A stretch of DNA of 64,000 bases from Portulaca oleracea (taxonomy: Eukaryota; Streptophyta; Magnoliopsida; Caryophyllales; Portulacaceae): positions 28,532,644 through 28,596,643 of the forward strand of contig CM055875.1 in the NCBI GenBank assembly GCA_029582165.1, read 5' to 3'. The translations under genes and the position numbers were made by a program. Of this stretch, positions 12,501-22,970 are shown piece by piece. Every line of letters begins with the position of its first letter. Positions within the stretch are counted from its first letter, which is position 1. The notes under the pieces were generated by a model. It saw only the letters and a program-made list of their open reading frames with translations. It made no database searches and had not been told where the DNA came from.

Positions 12501-15500
12501 TCATTTGTTTGCTTCTTTTGTCTATCTCATGTGGCTAGGGGGATGTCAATTTGCCTTGCTCATGTATGAGATTTATTGTAATGTTGGCCGTTGTTAATAT
12601 TTCTGCATAGCTTCTTGACATGTTGCATTGTGGACATAGTATTGGATTTCTTAAGGATTATTGGACGCCAATAATACCAACTTTGAGGGTATTGGAGACT
12701 AATAATACAAACTATTTTTTTGGACACTAGTAGTACCAATTATTGACCTATTTTCCTCCAACAGTACACGACCAATTTGTTATAGTTTTAACTCATCGGA
12801 AAGATGATGTGGCTCCATGATGTGTGACGTTGAAGACAGAGGTTGGGTAGAAAATGTTGACGTGGACGCTAACATGCCTTCCATGTCATATATTATGGAG
12901 CCACATCATCTTTTCGATGAGTTAAAACTTTAATAGTTCGACGGTGTACTGGTACAGGAAAATAGGTCAATAATTCGTACTGCTAGTGTCCAAGAAAATA
13001 GTTTGTATTATTAATATTCAATACCCCCAAAGTTAGTATTATTGATGTCCAAAAACCCATTTCTTAATTAGGTGCATGGACCAAATCGTAAAATTTTTGA
13101 AATAATATGCATGTCCAATGATTATTCCTTTGGGGTAACTATTATGACTGAGGGAGTTCCTTTAACTAGTTTATTTAATCACTCTATCTTTCAGACATGT
13201 TTTTATTTAATCCTCCTTTCTTATGTTTTTTATTTCACATCATGTCTCCTAAAGCATTTTGAATGGGGATTTAATAATTTTTTAATAACCTTTGTTCACC
13301 TCCTCATCATTGATTTTCTTTCTTTTTTTTTTTTTTGGTTATGTGGATGCAACATTTATGGATGCTAGGGTAAGATTTATACACATTAAAATATCCATCT
13401 CCCTTTGAATTCTCTGTTTTGGGATTCATATGGATTGGTTTGATTGTTCAGTATGCATGGCAATTCACTGATAGACCATGTTGGGAGTGACAGTAGTTAT
13501 TCATATTACATGAAATACCAGCCAAATGCTGAGATCTGCTAACACTTCAGTCATTATCTTCATCCATGAGCTTTACTTTTGTCAGGAAGTTCAGTTTTCA
13601 TTGAAGGTTTAGCCAATCTGTGCTTAGTGTCCTTATGTGCGTTCTTGAATACTAATGAATGCATGTCTTCGTAGGTTGCCTCTCAACCTGCAATGGAGTG
13701 CCTACCACTTGTCATGGAACCAGAATCTGGGTTCTATTCAGATCCAGTTATTGTATTAGATTTTCAGTCGCTTTATCCATCAATGATAATTGCATACAAC
13801 CTCTGCTTTTGTACCTGTTTAGGGAATGTTGCCCCATCAAAAGCAGACACACTTGGGGTCAGCTCCTATACACCAGATATAAATGTTCTGAAGGATCTTC
13901 ATCAACAAATTCTTGTTACTCCAAATGGTGTTATGTATGTGCCATCTAAGGTAATGTTCACCCCAGCATGCTCAAGTGTTGATTCCCTGTCTAGATTGAA
14001 GAATTGTGTAATATTGTTTTCCCACGTGATATTTTTGGTGGCTTAATTTTTTTTTAATTAGATAAGTTTTGGCAGTGCACATTTCTTGCTGAAAATTTTT
14101 GTGTCGTCCTGCATTTTGCTGCTTCGAATTTGTTGAGAATGGAGTGCTAGTTACCTCACCCGAGGACTTTTAGTTAAATCACAATGGTTTTCATCTTTTG
14201 ACTGTTAGCCAAAGACATCAAATCAGTATAAAGGTCATTTTAAGAAGGAACCAGAAAGTAGGCTATCATATTGCCTTTCCTGGCTGAGCCAACCATTATC
14301 TGTACACTCTAGGTTTCTTAATCTGTGCTGTTTCCCTTGTTAGATGTTCTCTCTATTCCTAAAGCCTTGTTTTGTTAGGTACACAGCTGACTCATTCCTC
14401 TTTGAAAATGGTGTCCAGCTTATTTATATTGATTTCTCCACTTGTTTGATGAATCTTGTTATCTGTTGCCTTAAAAATGCCTTATTGATGCTCTCATTGA
14501 ATTTTTTCCCACTAGTGCATTTACCTTTAATATCAGAGCACAATTCATGCTGTGATTCTTTATTTACTTACTAGGAGTGCCCTACAGGATATTGTTGGTT
14601 CGGCTTTAATCAAGTCATTCACTAAGCATCTTAGGACTGTTATAGTTAGGTGTTTGTCTTTGTACTTTTTGCTAAAACCTCCTTGCTAGGTCCTATGTCT
14701 TTGGAAGGAAAACATTCTAATAATTCTAATCATTTATTTGCAAGACAAAGTATTAGCATAAATGTAGGAGTGAATTGAAGCAGTTGAAAGTTGAGGGTTC
14801 TGTTGGTGTAGTTTGTACTCTGAAATAACTTACAGGCATATTATGTCACCCTTTGGTCAGAAGTAGAAGGGGTGTTTGATTGGTGTCATTCATTCCTTCT
14901 TCAAGTGATGATTGTCTTCCTTATATACTCTTGATTTTACCTGCAACATTCATCAACATTAATTCCTTATCAAACAGGTACGTAAAGGTGTGCTGCCTCG
15001 ATTGTTGGAGGAAATTTTATCAACAAGAATTATGGTGAAGAAAGCAATGAAGAAGTTGGATCCTTCTCAGAAGATACTTCATCGGGTGTGCCTTCTCTAT
15101 CATCCTTCTATTCTACATGAAATCCTGTAGTATGTGAGTTTTATAGTGCAGTTTTGATTTTATTTTGATGATAGGGTATGACGATTGTGTATAAATGATG
15201 CTAATAATATTTTTCTTTTTTTTTGTGATATTTCCTATTTATTATTAATGGGCAACATGTGCACAAAAAAAGCGCACTGATATGTTTTTTCCTCCTTTTC
15301 ATTCATCCTTCCAGATATTCAATGCCAGACAACTTGCTCTGAAACTGATAGCAAATGTAACTTATGGTTATACAGCAGCTGGATTTAGCGGTCGTATGCC
15401 TTGTGCGGAGCTAGCAGACAGCATTGTTCAGTGTGGCCGTAGAACACTTGAACATGCTATCTCAGTTGTCAACTCGCACGACCAGTGGAATGCCAGAGTC

Positions 15501-18500
15501 ATATACGGTGATACAGATAGGTAGGTGGCCAAACTACAAGGAGAAAATCTTTTCTAATAGTTTCTACTGTGCTCGGTTGCCTATCCACCCCCCTCTTGTG
15601 GAAGGTGGATGGTGTGCTAGGTTCAGTACATAAATGGTTGCAGATAATCCCTTACATTATGTAGTACTAGTGTGATTTGGGAGTCCTTTATTCACTTTAG
15701 CCTGTTCTTTTCATGGATAAGATTGTGTAGGGTAAATAAGTTTAAGTATGGGAAGGTTGGTTGGTTAAGTTTGAGTGAATGTGGCGAAGTTTGGCCCTTT
15801 TCAGATTAGCATTTCTGCTTCACTGCAGATATACTTTGAGAATCTAAGATCAGTTTGACTGGTGTGTCTGATTTCTGCAAGCATGATTTATCCACAATTT
15901 TCCTTTTGATTTGAAGTTCCTTTTTAGAGTACAACAGGAATTAGACATCCTTGTGTGTTCCACACATCTGTTTCTTTAAGCAACTATTATTTTCCACCTT
16001 TCTCCCTTATCTTAAGCGCAAGCATCGTCTACAATTTTCTTCACTTTGTGCAGCATGTTTGTTCTTCTCAAGGGGCGCACTGTAAAAGAGGCTTTTCAAA
16101 TTGGAAATGAGATAGCATCCATAATCACGGCAATGAACCCCAACCCTGTTACTTTGAAGATGGAGAAGGTCTATCAGTCCTGCTTTCTTCTTACTAAAAA
16201 GAGATATGTTGGGTACAGTTACGAGAGTCTTGATCAACCGGAACCCTTATTTGATGCAAAGGGCATTGAGACAGTACGCAGAGACACTTGCGGAGCTGTT
16301 GCAAAGTTATTGGAGAAATCCTTGAGAATATTTTTTGAAAACCAGGATATTTCCAAGGTAAAAACCCATTTTTTTTAGCTTGCTTGAAAGTTTTTTGTCT
16401 GATTTGACTGATTGTTTTGAGTTTTGGGTAAGAGATTACATAAAGTGGTTATGGACAAAAATGTTGTCTTAATTTTCCCAAGAAGATAGGATAAACAAGA
16501 CCATAAAGCCATGATGTTTGATTCTGTTGTGTTGCAGATAAGAGCTTATCTAGAGCGCCAGTGGTCTAGAATCCTCTCGGGACGGGTATCCCTTCAGGAT
16601 TTTGTCTTCGCAAAGGAAGTTCGTTTAGGCACCTATAGTATGAGGGCTTCATCGCTCCCACCGTCAGCAATTGTGGCCTCCAAAGCAATGAGAGCTGATC
16701 CTAGGGCAGAACCACGCTATGGGGAAAGGGTCCCATATGTTGTGGTCCATGGGGAGCCTGGTGCTCGGTTAAGTGATATGGTAGTTGACCCGCATGAACT
16801 GTTGGCAATAGACTCACCCTACAGATTGAATGATATATATTACATCACAAAACAGATCATACCGGCATTGCAACGTGTGTTTGGACTTGTGGGTGCTGAT
16901 TTAAGCCAGTGGTTTCAGGAGATGCCTCGATCTGGCAGGGATGCTCCTACAAAACACCAGTTTAATGCTGCAAATTCTTTTCGAGCTCGAATCGATCATT
17001 ACTATTCCTCGAGGCACTGTGTGCTATGTGGGGAACTTACCCTGGCATCCAACCATCTTTGTGAGAAATGTTCCAAGAATGGTCCTGTCAGTGCAGCGGC
17101 TATGAGTGGAATAACGTCAAAGTTGGAGAGAGATATCCAGCACCTTGTTGCTGTAAGTCTTTGAACCTTCCCCTCCCCTCCCCTTGCCCCCTCTCTTGCC
17201 ATACCATTCCCCCTGGTGTATTGTCCTATACTGGGATCATACCTCAACTGGAGCAACCGAGAAAGGAAAACGGTTACTTGTTATTTTGTTGATGCTTCTG
17301 AGATCAGTGGCAGAGAAATTGAGTAAAGTAGTTTATAACAAATTGGGTCCATTTAGTTCTTGGAAAATGAGATGGAAAGAAAATTTGTCTTTTCTTACTA
17401 ATCTAGTACAAAAAGTTGCTTCTTCTCCACCAATCTCTCACTTCATTTTCTCCCTCTTCAATCCTCTTCCATTTAGCCTACTATATTTCCCTCCCGCTTC
17501 ACCCCCAAATTTGGAAGGAAAATATTCTTGGTAAAATCAATCAAATTTTCCATAATGTTTTCCGTCTAACTCTCATTCTTTCATTTCTTTTAAATGAAAA
17601 TGATGAGAAGTCATTTTCCATTATTTTTTTTTCCATCTACTAGGACCAAACAAAGCCATAGATTAAGAAGGCTGGAAAGGGATTGGGCCTTGCTTGCCCA
17701 AAATTCCTGGATGTGGCTTGCAAGAGTGTTCCATTGTACTTCAATTGAGCCCCTCTTGCATTCCCTAGTTACATATAAAGAAGTGTTGCTATAGAAGTAC
17801 CATAGGTTGATAGAAGTGTGTAAACAGCAATTATCAGATTGGGAAAGTAACTTCCCATACAAGAACCAGACTAAAGGTTGGCACCACAGAGGGAAGTCTG
17901 GATTTGATTCTTTTCTCTGATTATATAGTGCCTTCATCAACTGAAAAGATTTGTTTCAACATGGGAACCCTGACCTTGGTGAGCTCCTGATCCCCCCTCC
18001 GCCACAAAAAAAAAAAAAAAAAAGGAACCCTGACCTTGGTGAGCTCCCATTCACAACATGGGAAGAGCCTCCAGGCATTTGTTTCAATAGCTGTCTAGTC
18101 TACCTTCCACCTGGATACTGTAGGTCCATCTTTGTGTAGGGTACCACAACTTCATTGTGGAGGAAAGTGAAGAGATAACTGTGACTTGGGCTTGCTTTGT
18201 TTAACCCATCTTCCCCACCCACTTTCTCTTCTCTCTCACACACACACACAAAAAGAACGAACATCTCAACTGACTTTGGGGCCTGGACAGGTGGAACCAA
18301 CATTACCGTAGCTACCAAAAGGAAGGGCTTTCTATGAGAACTCGACTTATATTCTTATTTGCTATCACTACGTGCATGTTCAAAGCCTGTATATATTATC
18401 TGTTATCCAGGAATATCAGCATCAGAGCATGATAATGAAATTATGTGTGTTTGTGGTAGATTTGCCGGCATTGTGGAGGAGGAGATTGGCTTGTAGAAAG

Positions 18501-18633
18501 GGGTGTGAAATGTACGTCGCTTGTGTGCCCAATATATTATGAGAGGCGCAAAGTGCAGAAAGAACTGCGGGCATTTTCATCCATTGCAAGTGATGCTGGT
18601 TGCTACCCCAACTGTATGGTTGAGTGGTTCTAA
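71..18633 (+). CDS. REV3: DNA polymerase zeta catalytic subunit REV3, 5'-truncated by the window
   Basis: REV3 is the B-family polymerase that extends mismatched or damaged primer ends during translesion synthesis, working with REV7 in the nucleus. I place 22 exons: 71-128, 695-744, 875-987, 1510-1552, 2065-2133, 3427-3564, 3660-3831, 3947-4038, 4148-4534, 4820-6206, 7541-7603, 7749-7967, 8872-9182, 9619-9761, 10668-11259, 12161-12307, 13675-13950, 14978-15085, 15315-15520, 16054-16357, 16538-17152 and 18460-18633. All internal junctions are GT-AG and the phases agree. The joined frame is 5,667 nt (1,888 residues plus TAA). It opens in [11 protein letters not shown], the conserved N-terminal segment, so roughly 60 residues and the start codon lie upstream of base 1. 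From memory, Arabidopsis REV3 is close to this length. Catalytic motifs DFQSLYPS and YGDTDS and both C-terminal cysteine clusters are intact, and I see no frame break. Introns hold several MITEs but exons are clean, so the gene looks functional. The identification is firm; single exon borders could be off by a few bases. Confidence 0.96.
342..366. repeat. (TG)n microsatellite in REV3 intron 1
   Basis: A run of about 12 TG dinucleotides lies in the intron between exons 1 and 2. It has no coding role. Confidence 0.9.
3136..3313. repeat. Two poly-G tracts and a (TG)n tract in REV3 intron 5
   Basis: A run of 13 G lies at 3136-3148. A (TG)n stretch at about 3277-3300 runs directly into 14 G at 3300-3313. 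Similar runs occur at 10390-10403, 28954-28965 and 36839-36850. Confidence 0.9.
3660..9182 (+). CDS. REV3: REV3 exons 7-13: central low-complexity region with REV7-binding motif
   Basis: Exons 7-13 (visible residues about 158-1034) encode the long, poorly conserved, serine- and acid-rich middle typical of REV3. Exon 10 (4820-6206) alone gives about 462 residues and has a basic [11 protein letters not shown] cluster near 5248 that could be a nuclear localisation signal. Exon 12 carries [10 protein letters not shown] at 7898-7927 (residue ~908). This resembles the human REV3 segment that the REV7 seatbelt clamps, ILKPLMSPPS as I remember it. Exon 13 is read from 8872 because only that acceptor keeps phase. 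It ends in [10 protein letters not shown], the conserved lead-in to the exonuclease-like domain. Confidence 0.88.
6362..7167. mobile_element. Stowaway-like MITE in REV3 intron 10, split by a second MITE
   Basis: The left end reads CTCCCTCTGTTTCAAATTAT and the right end ATTTTGAAATGGAGGGAG, its inverted complement. The CTCCCTC terminus is typical of Stowaway (Tc1/mariner) MITEs. Without the nested 536-bp element it is about 260 bp. The expected TA target duplication is seen only on the right, so this copy is old. Confidence 0.6.
6455..6990. mobile_element. Mutator-like MITE with long terminal inverted repeats, copy 1
   Basis: The terminal inverted repeats contain AATTGGATTCTAATAATCCC at both ends and extend over ~100 bp. 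A 10-bp target-site duplication, TATTAATTTA, flanks it at 6445-6454 and 6991-7000, pointing to the Mutator superfamily. It has no coding capacity. It sits inside the Stowaway-like element in REV3 intron 10. A second copy is at 30063-30605. Confidence 0.85.
8518..8687. repeat. 85-bp tandem duplication in REV3 intron 12
   Basis: Two adjacent copies (8518-8602 and 8603-8687) of an AT-rich unit rich in ATGTAAT differ at only a few positions. The duplication lies wholly in intron 12, upstream of the exon 13 acceptor. Confidence 0.8.
9619..12307 (+). CDS. REV3: REV3 exons 14-16: exonuclease-like domain
   Basis: Exons 14-16 (residues about 1035-1328) encode the B-family 3'-5' exonuclease fold, which is catalytically dead in REV3. 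Landmarks are [17 protein letters not shown] (exon 14), [20 protein letters not shown] and [20 protein letters not shown] (exon 15), and [20 protein letters not shown] (exon 16). These are near-verbatim plant REV3 signatures. Intron 14 (9762-10667) holds a complete hAT-like MITE. Confidence 0.93.
9919..10211. mobile_element. hAT-like MITE in REV3 intron 14
   Basis: A 293-bp element is flanked by a perfect 8-bp duplication, GCCTTGGG, at 9911-9918 and 10212-10219. Its ends are CATGGGCGGATTTG and GGATCTGCCACTG, imperfect inverted repeats of the CAGTGGCGGATCC type seen in plant hAT elements. It has no transposase. Confidence 0.85.
12655..13058. mobile_element. Mutator-like MITE in REV3 intron 16
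   Basis: A 404-bp element has a 9-bp target-site duplication, ATTTCTTAA, at 12646-12654 and 13059-13067. Its inverted repeats are more than 100 bp long: the left arm has ACAAACTATTTT near 12705 and the complement lies near 12990. It is not coding. The near-palindromic body includes a symmetric pair around the matching GATGATGTGGCTCC and GGAGCCACATCATC blocks. Confidence 0.85.
13675..16357 (+). CDS. REV3: REV3 exons 17-20: polymerase palm and fingers
   Basis: Residues about 1329-1626. Exon 17 has motif [17 protein letters not shown], with its metal-binding Asp at about residue 1357. Exon 18 has [20 protein letters not shown]. Exon 19 has motif [19 protein letters not shown]. Motif C, YGDTDS, is split by intron 19: exon 19 ends in gat-aca-gat-ag and exon 20 supplies the c of the serine codon, followed by [10 protein letters not shown]. 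Exon 20 also has [14 protein letters not shown] and [13 protein letters not shown]. All catalytic positions I can check are present. Confidence 0.96.
16538..18633 (+). CDS. REV3: REV3 exons 21-22: thumb, CysA zinc finger and CysB iron-sulphur motif
   Basis: Exon 21 (205 codons) encodes the thumb ([40 protein letters not shown]) and CysA, HCVLCGEL...HLCEKC, with its first Cys at about residue 1787. Exon 22 encodes Cys[11 protein letters not shown]...[13 protein letters not shown]. In polymerases delta and zeta, CysB binds a [4Fe-4S] cluster that docks the POLD2/POLD3 subunits. The protein ends NCMVEWF and the TAA is at 18631-18633. Intron 21 (17153-18459) contains an 18-A run near 18006 and a duplicated ~24-bp block (17962 and 18024). 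Confidence 0.95.
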
Positions 18634-18960
18634 TCTCTGCCCTCTCATCTTATTCTCAACCCACCTCTCAAAATTCACTGGCCGCTCTACTCAAATACCC
18701 CTTTCCCTCTGGATGGGTTCACTCTCACTTTTTATTTCATTCTTCTATATTTTTTTTTCTTTCTACATAAATGTACTATACCTGTAAACTGTAAACTGTT
18801 AACTGTATAGGCTTGTAGTTGCGGCTCTTGTAGGAGTAACCTGTAAGGCATCTTTTGTTATACGTAGGTAGGGGATGTATGAAAAGCAGTATCTAGATCT
18901 AGGAATCTGTAATTTATCAGCTAAATTTATTTTTTTGAGTGGTAATAAATGTTTAGTCCT
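18634..18960 (+). other. Probable REV3 3' untranslated region
   Basis: This non-coding stretch directly follows the REV3 stop codon. It contains an AATAAA at 18944-18949 that could serve as the polyadenylation signal. Plant signals are loose, so the exact 3' end is not known from sequence alone. Confidence 0.45.
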
Positions 18961-19029
18961 TCAGATAAGCCTTTAATTAGTTTTTATTTTATATATAATT
19001 ATTTTCAATGGGTAAAAAGCGTACAACTT

Positions 19030-19230
19030 TACAAGGTATCAGGTGATCTTTTCCTCAAAGTTACGAAATTGATGTCCTTAATGATCATATATCGGTCTAG
19101 CATGAGAGACATAGATCATGATGCCTTGAATTGCTTGTATCACTATGAGATTGTCACATTCAATATGATCCTTTTGAATTGGACACCATGTTGGATCTCA
19201 TATCTCAATGCTAATGCTTTCATCATTAAA
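19030..19230 (-). pseudogene. RNase H-like remnant of a LINE, minus strand
   Basis: The minus strand reads MKALALRYEIQHGVQFKRII, then after a frame change DNLIVIQAIQGI. This resembles the RNase H domain at the end of plant LINE ORF2, whose usual pattern is EALALR..I..G....I.E.D. Stops and frameshifts make it a fossil. No termini are visible. Confidence 0.4.
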
Positions 19231-19759
19231 ATTGATTTATGAAGATAGTTTACAGGAGACTGTTTAGCAATCTTCCATGATGACGTCTCAGAATGAATTC
19301 GAATGACACTTCTTGTTTAGCAATCTTCCATGATGGTCTCTCAGAATGAGCTCGATTGACACCTCTTGCTAATTGAATGATCTGTTGCAGTTTAGTAAGG
19401 TCACTTCAACCTAAGTGTATGCTATGGCAAACAAGTGTTTGTAGGGTTGTGCTGTAACCTTGGTTGTTGATCATGTGAATCATCTCGCTTGCCATTTCAT
19501 ATTACTTCTCTTTCTCTGATGATGATTCCGATGAGGTTGGAAACTGAGATATGTAAGACACTTTGTTACACTTCTTCCAAACGCTCAAATCCAAATGAGG
19601 TATAGGAAAGACTTTTCAACTCGTTTTGGGGGATGAAAATATTAAAAGTTGAATGATTTTTCCACTCGAATCTTGCAGCTTAATTAATGTTGGTATTAAG
19701 TCATGAGCTTTGGTTGTTCACCAAACCTTACATGTATAAGGACATTGATGGATCACTAC

Positions 19760-20162
19760 CTTGTTCGGAAACATTAGCGTTTTAGATGGTAGATAGCGGT
19801 TTATGTAGTTGACAACAGGTTAGATAACGGATAGCGATTTAAGTAGCGGATAGCGGATGACTGTTCAAATGACAATTGTGTTTGGTAAATTTAGTAGTTG
19901 AGTTAGCAGATTAATGTGAATTGACATAAAAGGACGTGGATGATTTCCAAAAATAAAATTTTTAGAGAATATTTTGACCAAAATATATGAAACGCTACTT
20001 CAAACGCTAAATGTTAACTTTATTAACGTTTCACAAAAGGCTACTTAAAACGCTAAACGATCCTCAAAACAATAACTTCTTGAACACCAATTTTTATGCA
20101 ATTAGTGTTTCATTTTGTGAAAATGCTAAACACTACCTCAAATGTTATTGCCGAACACGACC
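19760..20162. mobile_element. MITE-like inverted-repeat element
   Basis: The left end, CTTGTTCGGAAACATTAGCG, is the imperfect inverse of the right end, whose complement reads GGTCGTGTTCGGCAATAACA. The interior has repeated GATAGCGG and AACGCTAAA blocks. The termini resemble PIF/Harbinger or hAT ends. A clear target duplication is not visible. Confidence 0.5.
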
Positions 20163-21407
20163 TACATGTTGATCCATCTCAATATGATCACTACACATGA
20201 TACAAAATGTATCCATGGTGATACCTCATCATAATAAGGGTTTGTTCTTTAGAGCAGTAGAAAAAGTGCAATTTGCAGGTGAATGCAGGTTGGTGCAGGT
20301 TATGGGCATTTTTTCTCGTCGTTCAGACTTCTAAACGTCCATGGGACAGGGGATTTGTGTTGGGGTTTACTTTTAAAACTCTTTAAGGATTCGCACATTT
20401 CATGAATAATAGTTGTAAAATCACATTCCCTTCACTTTATGCATTTCATGAGTAATTAAACTAAACTTTAGGAGTGAACATCCACTTGTTCCAACTCTTT
20501 AGGATTAGTCCAATTTGTTCACGGGATGTTAGGCTAGGAAAAAAACAATTTAGGCAACCATTATTTAGAAATATACAAAATCACTCTAAAGTTGCATCCT
20601 TAAAACCATATTAGACACAGTTTAGGCAATCCCGATGTGTTTTTATTTGAAAATGAGTCGCCACCTTACTTTTTTAAGGGAAATGCCAAGAAAAACCGAA
20701 AAGAAAGCAAAAAAAGGCTCCGCCTACGAAACCAAGAAGTGGATTCGGGGGTTAAGGCTACGAACTCGAAAGGTAGCAACCTTTTGAGTTTGCCTCTCAC
20801 AAAAGGAAAGACTTTACTAAAAGTTATAAAATGTGCTTTTAATAAAGTTTGGAAGGAAATTAGATTGAAACTTTACATGATTATTTCATTCAACATGCAA
20901 GGATTAAAAAAATTACAACATACACAATTTACATGAAAAGAAACACACGCAAATGCTTACATGATGCTTTTTTGAAGAAGCCTTGTCTAACCTTTCTTGA
21001 AGTGCTTGAGACTCACCTTTTAAGTAGCTTTCTTGGATGCCTTGAATACTCCTCTTGAAGATGCCAAATAGAACCGAAAATTAGGATAGGAAAGAGGATG
21101 GAAAGGGATGAAAAGGGTAGAAAAAAATCTTTTTGTGGGGTTTTGAAGTGTTTATGTAGGGACAATGGAGGATAAGATAGGAATGGAGGTTAGGGGTTAA
21201 TAAAGTAGAGAAATAGAGATGGTAATGATAAGAATGTAGCAGAATTTAGAGAAGAAAGATGATAAAGTGGAGATTAGAGATGGAATGATAAGATAAGTGA
21301 AAGAATGAGATAGTAGAAGTGTAGAGGGAGGATAGAATGAATGAGTTGGTGTCTTTAGCTTCATGTTCTAAGGCAGTATTTATAGGCTAAGGAAGACTTT
21401 GATATGC

Positions 21408-22622
21408 TGGACCGTATCGGGTTCAGTGTCGGGTTCGGTGCCAAGCTTTCATAGCCGGGATTGCGGTTAAGGATAAGGTCGATGAAATTCCGACCCATCA
21501 TCATCGGACTAAAACCGCTCACCCACTCGTTTTCAGGAATCGTTACACCTTTACAAAAGGCGGGGTGGTGAGCATCACACTATCGTGGCCTCGGCGAGCC
21601 ATCCTTGTTGGAGTAAGGAGAGGCTCGGGACTTGTCAACAACCTCGGAGGCCTCGGGACCGGATTGGGTCATCCCGGGAATGAAGGGCGTGTTGGTATCA
21701 AGTCTCGGAAGTAACCAAGTTAATAACTTGCAAGGGGGAAGGCGATCAGAGGTTGGAAATGCGCGCGCCTTCACGTTTCGGGTCATAACTCCTTTAATAC
21801 AACTCCGATGAGGCTCAAATTTTGGGAGCTTATAGTACACACTGAGAGCTTTCCAACGATATCTTACGGGCCTAAAACGGAGTTCGGATGAAGAAGTTAT
21901 GCGCATTTGAAGTCGGCAGGGAAAACTGCCCAGAAGCGTGGCTCGCCCGAGCCACCATTCTGCCCTGTTTGTCAGGGGCGCCCAAGGCGGACAGAAGACC
22001 TGCTCGCCCGAGCCAGCATTCTGTCGCGCCCGCGACCCATCTTGGCCAGCGACAGGCCAAGGCGGTCAGAGGGCCAGCTCGCCCGAGCCACCCATCTGCT
22101 CGCCCGAGCCGCTTCCGTGGACGCGTATTTTCATCATTTTTGCCCTGTTTTAGCCTAATTCCTAGTTTATTATAAATAGCTTGTTATCTCATTTTTCCAG
22201 GTAGCTTTTGATGAATATGAATATGCTTATGCATTGGTTAGGGTTTCCCTAAGTTTTCCCTCAAAATCTAGATTACTTTATCCATTGATTAATGGTGGTG
22301 TTTCTAGTCATTCCTTTATTGATCATTTGGTGGATTCTTCCTTTATGATGGTCATGGTGGGGTGTTAGGCCTTGGTGGTGGAATCTCCTTTATCCAAGGT
22401 CATATCCAATCCCTGTGGTGTTCAAGGTTATTGATGTTGGTTGATTTTGGTTATTATTCTTGTTATTATTCAAGTTCAAGGCTATTGTTGAGAAGTTCAA
22501 GCATGGGTGATTGAGATGTTCATCTTTCTCCCCTCATTTTATTGCTTATGGTTTTCTCTCATTTCTTCTACAACAACAACTCAAGCTAAGTCCATCAATC
22601 TCTCCCACCACGCCACGCTCCA
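21408..22622 (+). repeat. 5' LTR of the gag-only element
   Basis: This 1,215-bp LTR is the direct copy of 24826-26033. A TATA box (TATAAATA) lies at 22171-22178. Several perfect short palindromes occur around 21940-22112, including GGCTCGCCCGAGCC, GTCGCGCCCGCGAC and TTGGCC...GGCCAA. Confidence 0.92.
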
Positions 22623-22624
22623 TT

Positions 22625-22636
22625 TGGTATCAGAGC
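22625..22636 (+). promoter_or_regulatory. Primer-binding site complementary to initiator tRNA-Met
   Basis: TGGTATCAGAGC starts two bases after the 5' LTR. It is the standard plant retrotransposon primer site for tRNA-iMet, used to start minus-strand DNA synthesis. Confidence 0.93.
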
Positions 22637-22970
22637 ACAAGGTTATTCACCTAGCTTGAGTATTCCATTGTTCTTGCTAGATTGTTCTGTATTGTTGGTT
22701 TTTTGCTATTTTGATTGAAATATTGGTGTTCCCCAACCCTTGTGACTCCAAGTGTGTTGGAGAAATTGTTATTGCTATTGTGTTTGTTGATTTTGATGCA
22801 TATTGGAGCTTTGAGGAAGAGTTGGAAAGTTGTGCACACAAGGTGTTCGATAAAATGCCCAAGTGAGAAAAACACAAAGAACCCTTATCTAAACATAAGC
22901 CAACTACAAGAAAACCCCCAAACTCCACAAAATATCCCAAACACAATCCGTCCCATACCTTTCCCTCGAT

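Noticed and set aside
17340..17660. Possible hAT or Harbinger MITE (GGGTCCATTTAGTTC and the inverse GGACCAAACAAAGCC)
   Set aside because: The ends are only loosely inverted and I find no convincing target duplication, so I did not list it.
21888..22175. Overlapping 62-95-codon frames on both strands in the LTR, and their copies at 25264-25586
   Set aside because: They reflect the G/C-rich palindromic U3 of the LTR. Frame and length differ between the two LTR copies.
22625..22636. Possible tRNA gene
   Set aside because: TGGTATCAGAGC is a primer-binding site. No cloverleaf follows.
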